From contig CAKRYD010000049.1 of NCBI GenBank assembly GCA_934426255.1, positions 1 through 5,552 on the forward strand: a stretch of 5,552 nt of DNA, given 5' to 3'. The stretch is from an uncultured Bacteroidaceae bacterium. GTDB lineage: Bacteria > Bacteroidota > Bacteroidia > Bacteroidales > Bacteroidaceae. A program made the position numbers and the translations under genes. Positions 1 to 5,552 of the stretch are shown in pieces; the stretch's first letter is position 1; the number at the start of each line of letters is the position of its first letter. Under the pieces are notes generated by a model. The model was not told the DNA's origin. It did not search any database and saw only the letters and a list, made by a program, of their open reading frames with translations.

Positions 1-77
1 CCATGTTTAATGTGAGAGCTTCCCATGTTTAATGTGAGAGCTTCCCATGTTTAATGTGAGAGCTTCCCATGTTTAAT
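1..77. repeat. 22-bp tandem repeat, about 3.5 copies, open on the left
   Basis: Three perfect 22-bp units (1-22, 23-44, 45-66) are followed by an 11-base partial unit (67-77). Each unit begins CCATGTTTAA and ends GAGAGCTTC. Copies are identical and directly adjacent, with no spacers, so this is a tandem repeat and not a CRISPR array. The window opens inside the array, so the true copy number is unknown. The period is not a multiple of three and every plus-strand frame soon meets a stop (TAA or TGA), so the array is not coding; the minus strand meets TAA within 66 bases. Identical copies suggest recent expansion by slippage or recombination. Function is unknown. Confidence 0.95.
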
Positions 78-163
78 TTACGAATATCGAACCTTGTATG
101 AACGCGAGTCTCCTATCGTTTTTAGCGAAAGAGAGATAAGCTGCAAAAAAATGCTATTGTTTA

Positions 164-195
164 TTGGATGGCATTAGGAAAAAGAATTACCTTTG
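164..195 (+). promoter_or_regulatory. Probable promoter of the sppA-lpxK-punA-thiL operon
   Basis: TACCTTTG at 188-195 is an exact match to the Bacteroidetes -7 consensus TAnnTTTG. A TTG at 164-166 lies 21 bases upstream and can serve as the -33 element. Transcription would start near 201, leaving a leader of roughly 35-40 bases. The leader just before the ATG at 239 is A-rich and has no Shine-Dalgarno sequence, which is normal for Bacteroidetes. The -33 element is weaker than the -7 element. The rest of 78-238 shows no gene and no clear terminator for an upstream gene. Confidence 0.65.
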
Positions 196-238
196 CATGT
201 GTTACCGACTGTATTAAAGCATAATATAAAAAGTAAAC

Positions 239-2020
239 ATGAAATCTTTCATCAAACATGTATTTTCATCTGCCATCGGTGTTCTTTTGGCTGTTGGCAT
301 ATTAAGCATCATCGGCAGTATTATTTTAATAAGTGCTGTTGCTTCATCTAATCAGACTGCAAGTGTCGGCAAGAATTCTATTTTGCATATAGTTTTAAAG
401 GGCGAAATGTGCGAACAAGCGGCTGAAGACCCAATTAATGACATGCTTGGCATTGCTCAAGAATCTATAAGTCTCAGCGAGCTCCGTGAGGCTCTTAAAA
501 AGGCCAAGAATATGGATGAAATAAAGGGAATATTTCTTGAAGGCGGTTCTGTTTATGCCGAGCCGGCATCGTTGGAAGAATTTCGCAAATGCTTGGCCGA
601 CTTCAAAAAAAGTGGCAAGTTTGTTTTCAGCTATGCTGATGATTATACACAGGGATCCTATTATATATGCAGTATTGCCGATAAGATTGCCATTAATCCT
701 GAAGGAACTCTTGATTGGAAGGGTCTTTCCTCGCAACCGACTTTTTATAAAGATGTATTGGCTAAATTCGGTGTAAAAATGCAGATTTTTAAGGTCGGAA
801 CTTTCAAGAGTGCCGTAGAGCCTTTTATCAGGACAGATATGAGTGAACCCAATCGCTTGCAAGTAAACGCGTTCCTTAATAGCATTTGGAATAATTTCGT
901 GACGGGTGTATCCAAATCCCGTCGTATACCGGCAGATTCACTCCAGGCCTATGCCGATCGCTATACGGGTATGGCATCTGCTAAGGATTTGTTGAAAATG
1001 CGCTTGATAGACAATACTGCTTATATAGATGAAGCCAAAAGCATGCTTAAGAAGTTGGCTAATATCAAAAACGAAGACAAACTGTCTTTGGTAACTCCAA
1101 GCGATGTCTGTCTGGCAAAAAGTTCCACTGATAAGAGTAGTGATAACAAAATAGCCGTATATTATGCTTCCGGTGAAATATATAATGAGGTTCCACAGGC
1201 TGCTACGAGTGCCCGCGACCTAATTGTCGGTGAAACTATGATTTCTGACCTTGATGAATTAAAAAACGATGATGCTGTAAAAGCTGTTGTATTGCGCGTC
1301 AACTCGCCCGGTGGAAGTGCTTATGCTTCAGAGCAGATCTGGCGGGCAGTCAAGCAGTTGAGCAAGAAAAAGCCCGTTGTTGTATCTATGGGAGGGTATG
1401 CCGCATCTGGAGGCTATTATATCAGTTCCGCATCACAGTATATAGTTGCCGAGCCTACCACATTGACAGGAAGTATCGGTATTTTTGGCATGTTGCCCGA
1501 TGCAAGCGGTTTGCTTCAAGACAAGTTGGGCTTTAAATATGATAAAGTCAATACAAACAAGATGAGTGACTTCTATCTTGGCAATTTTACGCGGCCGCTT
1601 ACTCCTGCAGAAGGAGAACTGATACAAAACAAAGTGGAAAGAGGCTACCAGCTGTTTATGCGTCGCGTAGCAGAAGGCCGGAAAATGTCCATTGATCAAG
1701 TTGATTCAATAGGGCAGGGACGTGTTTGGACCGGCGAACAAGCCATCAAGATAGGTCTTGTCGACAAATTGGGAACGTTAGACGATGCCATAATGCAAGC
1801 GGCTGCAAAGGCAAAACTTGGCAACGACTATGAAACCGAAAGTTATCCCATAGCCGAACCTTGGTATATGACATTGCTGAACGAAAAGAAAGATAGCTAC
1901 TATGAATCATATCTTCGCGAAACGTTAGGTGATTATTACAAGCCGTTCACATACCTGAAAACCTTGTGGCAGCGCGACTGCATCCAAGCACGTCTTCCGT
2001 ATGAACCTAACATCCGGTGA
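239..2020 (+). CDS. sppA: Signal peptide peptidase SppA, long (67K) form, protease IV
   Basis: This 593-residue protein is a membrane-anchored serine protease that degrades signal peptides left in the membrane after secretion. Residues about 8-34 form one hydrophobic anchor after a short basic start (MKSFIKH), placing the body outside the cytoplasmic membrane. It has the tandem two-domain layout of the E. coli-type long SppA. The N-terminal domain supplies the catalytic lysine, K190 in FKSAVEPFIR; the C-terminal domain supplies the nucleophile, S390 in YAASGGYY. The 200-residue spacing equals that of E. coli K209/S409. RVNSPGGSAYASE (353-365) is the conserved substrate-groove strand, and TLTGSIGIFG follows the serine. 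The ATG at 239 gives the anchor at the expected position. It is first in a probable four-gene operon; lpxK begins 15 bp after its stop. No damage is seen. Confidence 0.96.
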   Translation: MKSFIKHVFSSAIGVLLAVGILSIIGSIILISAVASSNQTASVGKNSILHIVLKGEMCEQAAEDPINDMLGIAQESISLSELREALKKAKNMDEIKGIFLEGGSVYAEPASLEEFRKCLADFKKSGKFVFSYADDYTQGSYYICSIADKIAINPEGTLDWKGLSSQPTFYKDVLAKFGVKMQIFKVGTFKSAVEPFIRTDMSEPNRLQVNAFLNSIWNNFVTGVSKSRRIPADSLQAYADRYTGMASAKDLLKMRLIDNTAYIDEAKSMLKKLANIKNEDKLSLVTPSDVCLAKSSTDKSSDNKIAVYYASGEIYNEVPQAATSARDLIVGETMISDLDELKNDDAVKAVVLRVNSPGGSAYASEQIWRAVKQLSKKKPVVVSMGGYAASGGYYISSASQYIVAEPTTLTGSIGIFGMLPDASGLLQDKLGFKYDKVNTNKMSDFYLGNFTRPLTPAEGELIQNKVERGYQLFMRRVAEGRKMSIDQVDSIGQGRVWTGEQAIKIGLVDKLGTLDDAIMQAAAKAKLGNDYETESYPIAEPWYMTLLNEKKDSYYESYLRETLGDYYKPFTYLKTLWQRDCIQARLPYEPNIR

Positions 2021-2035
2021 CAAAGTAGCAAAAGC

Positions 2036-3118
2036 ATGCCGCGACAGCTCGGTTTCAAGATTTATTGGGGATTGCTTCCATTGGCTTTCCTCTATTGGAT
2101 AGCCATCAAGCTACGCAATTTTTGTTTCGACAAAGGGATATTCCATACCTATATTATCCCTTTTCCTTGTATTTGCATTGGCAATCTTACCGTTGGAGGT
2201 ACGGGTAAGACTCCACACACCGAATACTTGATACGTTTGTTACAAAAGAATAAGCGTATCACCATATTCACCCGTGGCTATAAGCGTAAGAGCAAAGAGG
2301 GGCTTATTGCTTCGCTTGATATGACGGCACATGATATCGGGGACGAGCCATGGCAAATGAAGCATAAATTTCCCGAAACGGAAATCTATGTGTGCAAACA
2401 GCGGGCAACTGCCATACAGTCAACACTTCAACGTCCGCCCGATCGTCAACCGCAAGTAGGAATTCTTGATGACGCATTTCAGCATAGACAAGTAAAAGCA
2501 GGGCTTAACATCCTGCTTACTGACTATAACCGCCAGATATATGATGATAAAATGCTTCCTGCCGGACGTTTGCGAGAACCTTTCAGCGGCCGAGTCAGAG
2601 CACAAATCATCGTAGTAACAAAATGCCCGGACCAACTTTCCGTTGAAGAACAGAACGACATCAAAAAAAAATTGCGGCTTGCAAATGGTCAAAAGGTGTT
2701 CTTTACGCACCAAAGGTATACGGACTTGAAAGCCGTATTCCCTAGTGTAGGCAAACGGAAAATCGCATTAAGCCAATTATCGGAAATTCCATCTATTTTG
2801 ATAGTCACCGGAATAGCTACGCCACACATCCTAAAAAGAGATTTTGCACGTTTCTATCCTAATGCAGTCATGTTAAGCTATGGTGATCACCACGATTTTA
2901 GCAAGGAAGACCAAGAAGATATCAATCGCCATTTTGCACAAATACGCAAGAGCGGAAGCATCATCGTTACAACAGAAAAGGATGCTGCGCGCTTTCAGCA
3001 ATGTGCATACTTGGATAAGGCAGTAAAAGCCGCGCTTTATGCTCTGCCTATCGAAATAGAATTTCTTGATGAACAAGGAATAATTTTTAACCATATAATA
3101 AACAATTATGTTGGATAA
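2036..3118 (+). CDS. lpxK: Tetraacyldisaccharide 4'-kinase LpxK
   Basis: LpxK transfers a phosphate from ATP to the 4' position of the lipid A disaccharide precursor at the inner face of the cytoplasmic membrane, the sixth step of the Raetz pathway. The 360-residue protein starts with a hydrophobic stretch (about residues 10-26) that fits the family's N-terminal membrane-binding helix. The Walker A loop GGTGKT is at 54-59 in the family context GNLTVGGTGKTP. IGDEP (101-105) carries the aspartate corresponding to the proposed catalytic base of the Aquifex enzyme (here D103). LDDAFQHR (144-151) is the Walker-B-like signature, with Ala where many homologues have Gly. YGDHHDF (282-288) supplies the conserved histidines and TTEKDAAR (312-319) is also typical. 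The start lies 15 bp after sppA with no Shine-Dalgarno. Its 3' end overlaps the PNP gene by 11 bp. Presence of the gene implies a Gram-negative envelope with lipid A. Confidence 0.96.
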   Translation: MPRQLGFKIYWGLLPLAFLYWIAIKLRNFCFDKGIFHTYIIPFPCICIGNLTVGGTGKTPHTEYLIRLLQKNKRITIFTRGYKRKSKEGLIASLDMTAHDIGDEPWQMKHKFPETEIYVCKQRATAIQSTLQRPPDRQPQVGILDDAFQHRQVKAGLNILLTDYNRQIYDDKMLPAGRLREPFSGRVRAQIIVVTKCPDQLSVEEQNDIKKKLRLANGQKVFFTHQRYTDLKAVFPSVGKRKIALSQLSEIPSILIVTGIATPHILKRDFARFYPNAVMLSYGDHHDFSKEDQEDINRHFAQIRKSGSIIVTTEKDAARFQQCAYLDKAVKAALYALPIEIEFLDEQGIIFNHIINNYVG

Positions 3119-3911
3119 AATAACAGAGACTACCCAGTGGCTGAAGAGCCGCATAAACTGCCAGCCTGAAGTTGCCATTATCTTAGGCAGTGGATTGGGG
3201 AAATTGGCTGATGGCATAGAAGATAAAAACGAAATACCTTATAAAGACATTCCCAATTTTCCCGTTTCGACAGTCGAAGGGCATGCAGGAAAACTCATAG
3301 TGGGCAAACTGGGAGGCAAAAACGTTGTGGCTATGAGCGGACGCTTTCATTATTACGAAGGTTATAGCATGAAAGAAACAACCTTCCCGATTCGCGTCTT
3401 CCACGGTCTGGGCGTACAAACCCTGTTTGCCAGCAATGCTGCCGGTGGTACCAATCCTTCATTTCACATCGGTGATTTGATGCTTATCACAGACCACATC
3501 AACATGATGCCCGAAAACCCACTGCGTGGCAAGAACATTGCGCCCGGACCACGTTTCCCGGATATGACACATGCCTATTCTCCCGAACTACTGTTAAAGG
3601 CAAAAGCTACGGCAGCCAACTTAGGCATCCAACTCCAAGAAGGCATCTATCTGGCCACGCAAGGACCTACGTATGAAACTCCGGCAGAATACAGGATGTA
3701 TCGCCTTTTGGGAGCAGATGCAGTAGGCATGAGCACAGTGCCAGAAATCATCGTAGCCAATCATTGCGGTTTGAAATGTATGGGCATCAGTGTCATTACT
3801 AACGTAAGCCAAACTTGCTCGAAAGTATCTCATGAAGAAGTGAAATTAGCTGCTGATGCTGCCCAACCCAAAATGACTGCATTATTCATAGGAATCATCA
3901 AAAGCTTGTAA
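3108..3911 (+). CDS. punA: Purine nucleoside phosphorylase, trimeric type
   Basis: The enzyme splits purine (deoxy)nucleosides with phosphate into free base and (deoxy)ribose-1-phosphate in the cytoplasmic salvage pathway. At 267 residues it matches the trimeric, human-like PNP family and not the hexameric DeoD family. Visible sites are ILGSGLG (25-31, phosphate loop), VEGHAGK with H59, SGRFHYYEGY (77-86, phosphate and sugar contacts), NAAGG (110-114) and TQGPTYETPAEYR (184-196). E194 corresponds to human E201. GADAVGMSTVPE (202-213) holds M208, which contacts the sugar. ITN at 230-232 supplies N232, the equivalent of human N243, so preference for the 6-oxopurine nucleosides inosine and guanosine is expected. 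The ATG lies inside the last codons of lpxK (ATG at 3108, lpxK stop at 3116-3118), suggesting translational coupling. thiL starts 4 bp after the stop. The symbol punA is a family label; some genomes use other names. Confidence 0.95.
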   Translation: MLDKITETTQWLKSRINCQPEVAIILGSGLGKLADGIEDKNEIPYKDIPNFPVSTVEGHAGKLIVGKLGGKNVVAMSGRFHYYEGYSMKETTFPIRVFHGLGVQTLFASNAAGGTNPSFHIGDLMLITDHINMMPENPLRGKNIAPGPRFPDMTHAYSPELLLKAKATAANLGIQLQEGIYLATQGPTYETPAEYRMYRLLGADAVGMSTVPEIIVANHCGLKCMGISVITNVSQTCSKVSHEEVKLAADAAQPKMTALFIGIIKSL

Positions 3912-3915
3912 TACC

Positions 3916-4971
3916 ATGAACCGACAAAAAAGAACAGAAATATCTACGGTAGGTGAATTTGGACTGATTGACCTACTCACAAATAACATACAACTTAAAA
4001 ACCAATCAACGCTTAAAGGGGTAGGAGACGATTGTGCAGTGTTGGACTATCACGATAAGCTTACGTTGGTAACAAGTGATATCTTGATGGAAGGTGTTCA
4101 CTTTGATTTGACATACACTCCGCTGAAGCACCTCGGATATAAAGCCGCGATGGTCAACATGTCAGATGTCTATGCCATGAACGGCATGCCTCGCCAGCTT
4201 ATCGTCAGCATAGCCCTTGGTAGGCGGTTTTGCATAGAAGACATGCAAGACATTTACGATGGTATCAAATCGGCCTGCAATCTTCACCACGTCGATATTG
4301 TAGGTGGCGATACCAGTTCGTCTATGACAGGACTTGCCATCAGCATTACATGTATCGGAGAAGGAGAAAAAGGCAAGATCGTTTATCGCAACGGAGCTAA
4401 AGATACAGATTTGATATGTGTTTCAGGTAATCTTGGCGCTGCCTACATGGGGCTTCAATTACTGGAAAGGGAAAAAGCCGTATATGAACAACAGCTAAAA
4501 GAAGGCAAAACGCAGACTCCATTCCAGCCCGATTTTACAGGGAAAGAATATCTACTTGAAAGGCAACTGAAGCCTGAAGCGCGTCGTGACATTATCAATC
4601 GATTGCGCGAAAGCGGCATCATTCCAACAGCCATGATGGATATTTCCGACGGACTTTCTTCAGAACTCATTCATATTTGTAAACAAAGCCATGCAGGTTG
4701 CCAAATCTACGAAGAGAGAATACCTCTCGACTATCAAACGGCTGTCATGGCAGAACAGCTCAACATGAATGTTAGTACTTGCGCTCTCAATGGTGGTGAA
4801 GATTATGAATTACTATTCACAACATCTTTATCTGATTACGAAAAGGTAAAGGAAATTCCCGATATACACATTATTGGTCGAATACAAAAACCAGAATACG
4901 GTTGCCAACTTGTCACCCGTGATGGAAATGAGTTCGAGCTAAAAGCACAGGGATGGAATCCATTGAAGTAG
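3916..4971 (+). CDS. thiL: Thiamine-monophosphate kinase ThiL
   Basis: ThiL phosphorylates thiamine monophosphate with ATP to thiamine diphosphate, the active cofactor. The 351-residue protein shows the PurM/AIR-synthase-like fold motifs in order: GVGDDCAV (35-42) and TSDILMEGVHF (53-63), which bind Mg-ATP; NMSDVYAMNG (81-90); GGDTSSS (130-136); SGNLGAAYMGL (170-180); MMDISDGLSSEL (240-251) and LNGGEDYELLF (291-301) in the C-terminal half. It is longer than the roughly 325-residue E. coli enzyme; a charged segment at about 183-212, following the SGNLGAA motif, accounts for much of the difference and seems likely to be a surface loop. The ATG at 3916 is 4 bp after the PNP stop and the motifs begin at the usual distance, which supports this start. 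It is the last gene of the operon. No thiamine (TPP) riboswitch is visible upstream, so control by thiamine is not indicated here. Confidence 0.95.
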   Translation: MNRQKRTEISTVGEFGLIDLLTNNIQLKNQSTLKGVGDDCAVLDYHDKLTLVTSDILMEGVHFDLTYTPLKHLGYKAAMVNMSDVYAMNGMPRQLIVSIALGRRFCIEDMQDIYDGIKSACNLHHVDIVGGDTSSSMTGLAISITCIGEGEKGKIVYRNGAKDTDLICVSGNLGAAYMGLQLLEREKAVYEQQLKEGKTQTPFQPDFTGKEYLLERQLKPEARRDIINRLRESGIIPTAMMDISDGLSSELIHICKQSHAGCQIYEERIPLDYQTAVMAEQLNMNVSTCALNGGEDYELLFTTSLSDYEKVKEIPDIHIIGRIQKPEYGCQLVTRDGNEFELKAQGWNPLK

Positions 4972-4973
4972 TT

Positions 4974-4999
4974 GCAGAGCAATCACATGGGCTCTCTGC
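4974..4999 (+). terminator. Hairpin after thiL, possible weak operon end
   Basis: GCAGAG (4974-4979) pairs with CTCTGC (4994-4999), starting 2 bases after the thiL stop. A shifted pairing using GCTC (4991-4994) is also possible. There is no T-run after the stem (ATTAGCC follows), so this is not a standard intrinsic terminator. It may protect the mRNA 3' end, or the operon may read on into the tRNA unit. Confidence 0.3.
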
Positions 5000-5045
5000 T
5001 ATTAGCCTCGATGCTTGAAAACATCAAACTTTTTGCTGAAAACGC

Positions 5046-5075
5046 TTGTCAGTCCAAAAGAAAAAGCTAATTTTG
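5046..5075 (+). promoter_or_regulatory. Promoter of the tRNA-Phe gene
   Basis: TAATTTTG at 5068-5075 matches the Bacteroidetes -7 consensus TAnnTTTG exactly. TTG at 5046-5048 is the -33 element, with the standard spacer of 19 bases. Transcription would start near 5081-5083, about ten bases before the tRNA. The tRNA can therefore be made independently of the thiL operon. Confidence 0.75.
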
Positions 5076-5091
5076 CACTCGCAAAACGCAT

Positions 5092-5164
5092 GGTGCCTTA
5101 GCTCAGTTGGTAGAGCATCGGACTGAAAATCCGTGTGTCCCCTGTTCGATTCAGGGAGGCACCA
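5092..5164 (+). tRNA. tRNA-Phe (anticodon GAA)
   Basis: A complete 73-base cloverleaf can be folded. The acceptor stem is 5092-5098 with 5157-5163 (seven pairs) and the discriminator is A5164. The D stem is GCTC/GAGC (5101-5104 with 5113-5116). The anticodon stem is 5118-5122 with 5130-5134, with a U-U mismatch at its outer pair. The loop CTGAAAA (5123-5129) has anticodon GAA at 5125-5127. The variable loop has five bases. The T stem CCCTG/CAGGG (5140-5144 with 5152-5156) encloses TTCGATT. The bases after the discriminator are CAA, so the CCA end is not encoded and must be added by the CCA-adding enzyme. Confidence 0.97.
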
Positions 5165-5165
5165 C

Positions 5166-5209
5166 AAAAAAAGCAATTATCCTTATCAAAAGGATAATTG
5201 CTTTTTTTT
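5166..5209 (+). terminator. Strong intrinsic terminator of tRNA-Phe
   Basis: A perfect 13-bp stem (5172-5184 with 5190-5202) closes a 5-base loop (5185-5189) and is followed by a run of eight T (5202-5209, the first of them paired in the stem). A run of A precedes the stem (5166-5172), so the same hairpin can also end minus-strand transcripts. The intron-like sequence begins directly after the last T, at 5210. Confidence 0.93.
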
Positions 5210-5300
5210 GTGTATGCTCGCCATGAGCATTATCTAACGGGTGCAAGTCTCGGGGCTCACCCGACAGAACAAGATTAAGATGGAAAGTAGGCGTATGGGT
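5210..5300 (+). mobile_element. Probable 5' end (domain I start) of a group IIC-like intron
   Basis: The sequence starts GTGTA at 5210, close to the group II 5' consensus GUGYG, exactly behind the T-run of the tRNA-Phe terminator. Group IIC introns are known to insert directly downstream of terminator hairpins in this orientation. Inside follow CTCGCCATGAGC (5217-5228) and ATCTAACGGGTGCAAGTC (5232-5249), which resemble, from memory, the start of domain I in group IIC introns (CTCGGCATG..., then ATCT..AGGGTGAAAGTCC). ATGCTC/GAGCAT (5214-5219 with 5225-5230) forms a 6-bp hairpin and CGGGTG/CACCCG (5238-5243 with 5258-5263) another. The right limit is not defined; 5300 is a working value. No domain V, 3' intron end or reverse transcriptase is seen in the window, and the downstream DNA looks like ordinary intergenic sequence with promoters, so a truncated remnant is more likely than an intact intron. 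The identification is by eye only. Confidence 0.5.
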
Positions 5301-5337
5301 TGTTGTCATTTTTCTCTATCTATACGCCTTTTGTTTT
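5289..5337 (+). terminator. Terminator-like hairpin, plus strand
   Basis: AGGCGTAT (5289-5296) pairs with ATACGCCT (5322-5329) across a 25-base loop, followed by TTTTGTTTT (5329-5337). The 8-bp stem and T-rich tail fit an intrinsic terminator on the plus strand, though the long loop weakens it. It could end readthrough from the tRNA unit or from the intron-like segment. It might instead be part of the fold of that segment. Confidence 0.45.
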
Positions 5338-5386
5338 CAGACGTATAGTTGATTCAAGCAAAACGACGGGTCGATAAGCAGCGTTG

Positions 5387-5421
5387 AAAAAAGAGCGCCC
5401 CGATGGGTTGACCGGGGCGCT
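5387..5421 (-). terminator. Strong hairpin with minus-strand T-run: intrinsic terminator
   Basis: AGCGCCCCG (5394-5402) pairs with CGGGGCGCT (5413-5421) around a 10-base loop. Read on the minus strand the GC-rich 9-bp stem is followed by C and then six T (plus-strand A at 5387-5392), the hallmark of an intrinsic terminator. On the plus strand it is followed only by TTTAG, a poor tail. It therefore most likely ends a transcript coming from the right. That transcript could be a short RNA from the minus-strand promoter candidate at 5461-5492, or a minus-strand gene whose last codons lie at the window edge: one minus frame is open from 5552 to a TAA at 5468-5466. Confidence 0.7.
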
Positions 5422-5460
5422 TTAGTCGTATATATACCTCAGTTCGGGATAAGAAAGCTA

Positions 5461-5492
5461 CAAAATTATGAAGGGAAAAGTTGGTAGTCCAA
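5461..5492 (-). promoter_or_regulatory. Possible minus-strand promoter
   Basis: On the minus strand, positions 5468 down to 5461 read TAATTTTG, an exact TAnnTTTG match. TTG at 5492-5490 stands 21 bases upstream as a -33 candidate. Transcription would start near 5454 and meet the minus-strand terminator ending near 5387, giving an RNA of about 68 bases. Such boxes arise by chance in AT-rich DNA, so this is tentative. Confidence 0.28.
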
Positions 5493-5511
5493 TAAATATT
5501 TTGTACCTTTA
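5481..5511 (+). promoter_or_regulatory. Probable promoter of a gene starting at the right edge
   Basis: TACCTTTA at 5504-5511 differs from the TAnnTTTG consensus only in its last base, and TTG at 5481-5483 lies 20 bases upstream. Transcription would begin near 5518. The A-rich leader that follows has no Shine-Dalgarno and reaches an ATG at 5547-5549 (ATG ACT), a plausible start of a plus-strand gene. Only two codons are visible, so no product can be named. Confidence 0.5.
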
Positions 5512-5552
5512 TAAGTGAAAATCAAAACAATACAAAGATATTGATTATGACT

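Noticed and set aside
1..77. CRISPR array
   Set aside because: The units are directly adjacent with no unique spacers and no cas genes are present.
395..862. Minus-strand open frame of 155 codons inside sppA, and the other open frames antisense or out of frame within the four genes
   Set aside because: They lie wholly within well-supported genes, show no recognisable motifs and have low-quality composition; they are shadows of the real frames.
2465..2488. LpxK DDAFQHR with Ala in place of the common Gly, considered as a damaged active site
   Set aside because: The acidic and histidine residues are kept, and the Ala variant is, as far as I recall, normal in Bacteroidetes LpxK.
3912..3915. 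TPP riboswitch before thiL
   Set aside because: Only 4 bases separate thiL from the PNP gene, and no TPP-riboswitch core motif is seen in the operon leader at 196-238.
5214..5261. Resemblance to the 3' half of a tRNA (anticodon-like arm 5214-5230, T-arm-like GGGTGCAAGT)
   Set aside because: There is no 5' half; the tRNA-Phe terminator lies there. The 7-base loop lacks U33, the T stem has a mismatch, and the sequence does not match the 3' half of tRNA-Phe, so it is not an attachment-site duplicate of that gene. The group II intron reading explains the segment better.
5393..5421. Hairpin starting GAGCGC considered as group II intron domain V
   Set aside because: It has a continuous 9-bp stem with no 2-base bulge and no GNRA-type loop, and a T-run on the minus strand. 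It reads as a terminator.
5466..5552. Minus-strand open frame entering from the right edge and ending in TAA at 5468-5466
   Set aside because: Only 28 codons are visible, with no recognisable motif, and the stretch carries promoter-like sequences in both directions. It remains a possible alternative explanation for the minus-strand terminator but is not supported as a gene.

Overview
The window looks like chromosomal DNA from a member of the Bacteroidales (Bacteroides/Prevotella type). The reasons are: promoters that fit the Bacteroidetes TTG / TAnnTTTG (-33/-7) pattern rather than the E. coli consensus; A-rich leaders without a Shine-Dalgarno sequence; a tRNA gene that does not encode its CCA end; and protein sequences of Bacteroidetes character. 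Genus cannot be fixed by eye.

Layout: positions 1-77 hold a 22-bp non-coding tandem repeat that runs off the left edge. A leader with a clear TAnnTTTG box (188-195) follows. Four tightly packed plus-strand genes then fill 239-4971: sppA (membrane-anchored signal peptide peptidase / protease IV), lpxK (lipid A 4'-kinase), a trimeric-type purine nucleoside phosphorylase, and thiL (thiamine-monophosphate kinase). The gaps are 15 bp, an 11-bp overlap and 4 bp, so the four are probably one transcript. They join envelope work (SppA, LpxK) to nucleoside salvage and cofactor synthesis (PNP, ThiL). All four keep the catalytic motifs of their families and look intact.

A separate unit follows: a promoter (5046-5075), tRNA-Phe(GAA) (5092-5164) and a strong intrinsic terminator (5166-5209).

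The last 340 bases carry no clear gene but are not featureless. Directly after the terminator's T-run, at 5210, the sequence resembles the 5' end (GUGYG plus start of domain I) of a group IIC self-splicing intron, a class known to insert just behind terminator hairpins. No domain V and no reverse transcriptase are seen, so it is either a 5' remnant or continues beyond the window. Then come a terminator-like hairpin (5289-5337, plus), a strong hairpin whose T-run is on the minus strand (5387-5421), and what may be two divergent promoters (5461-5511), one of which would drive a gene starting at about 5547. The four-gene core is ordinary; the intron-like segment is the most interesting item. I did not find a convincing new multi-gene system.
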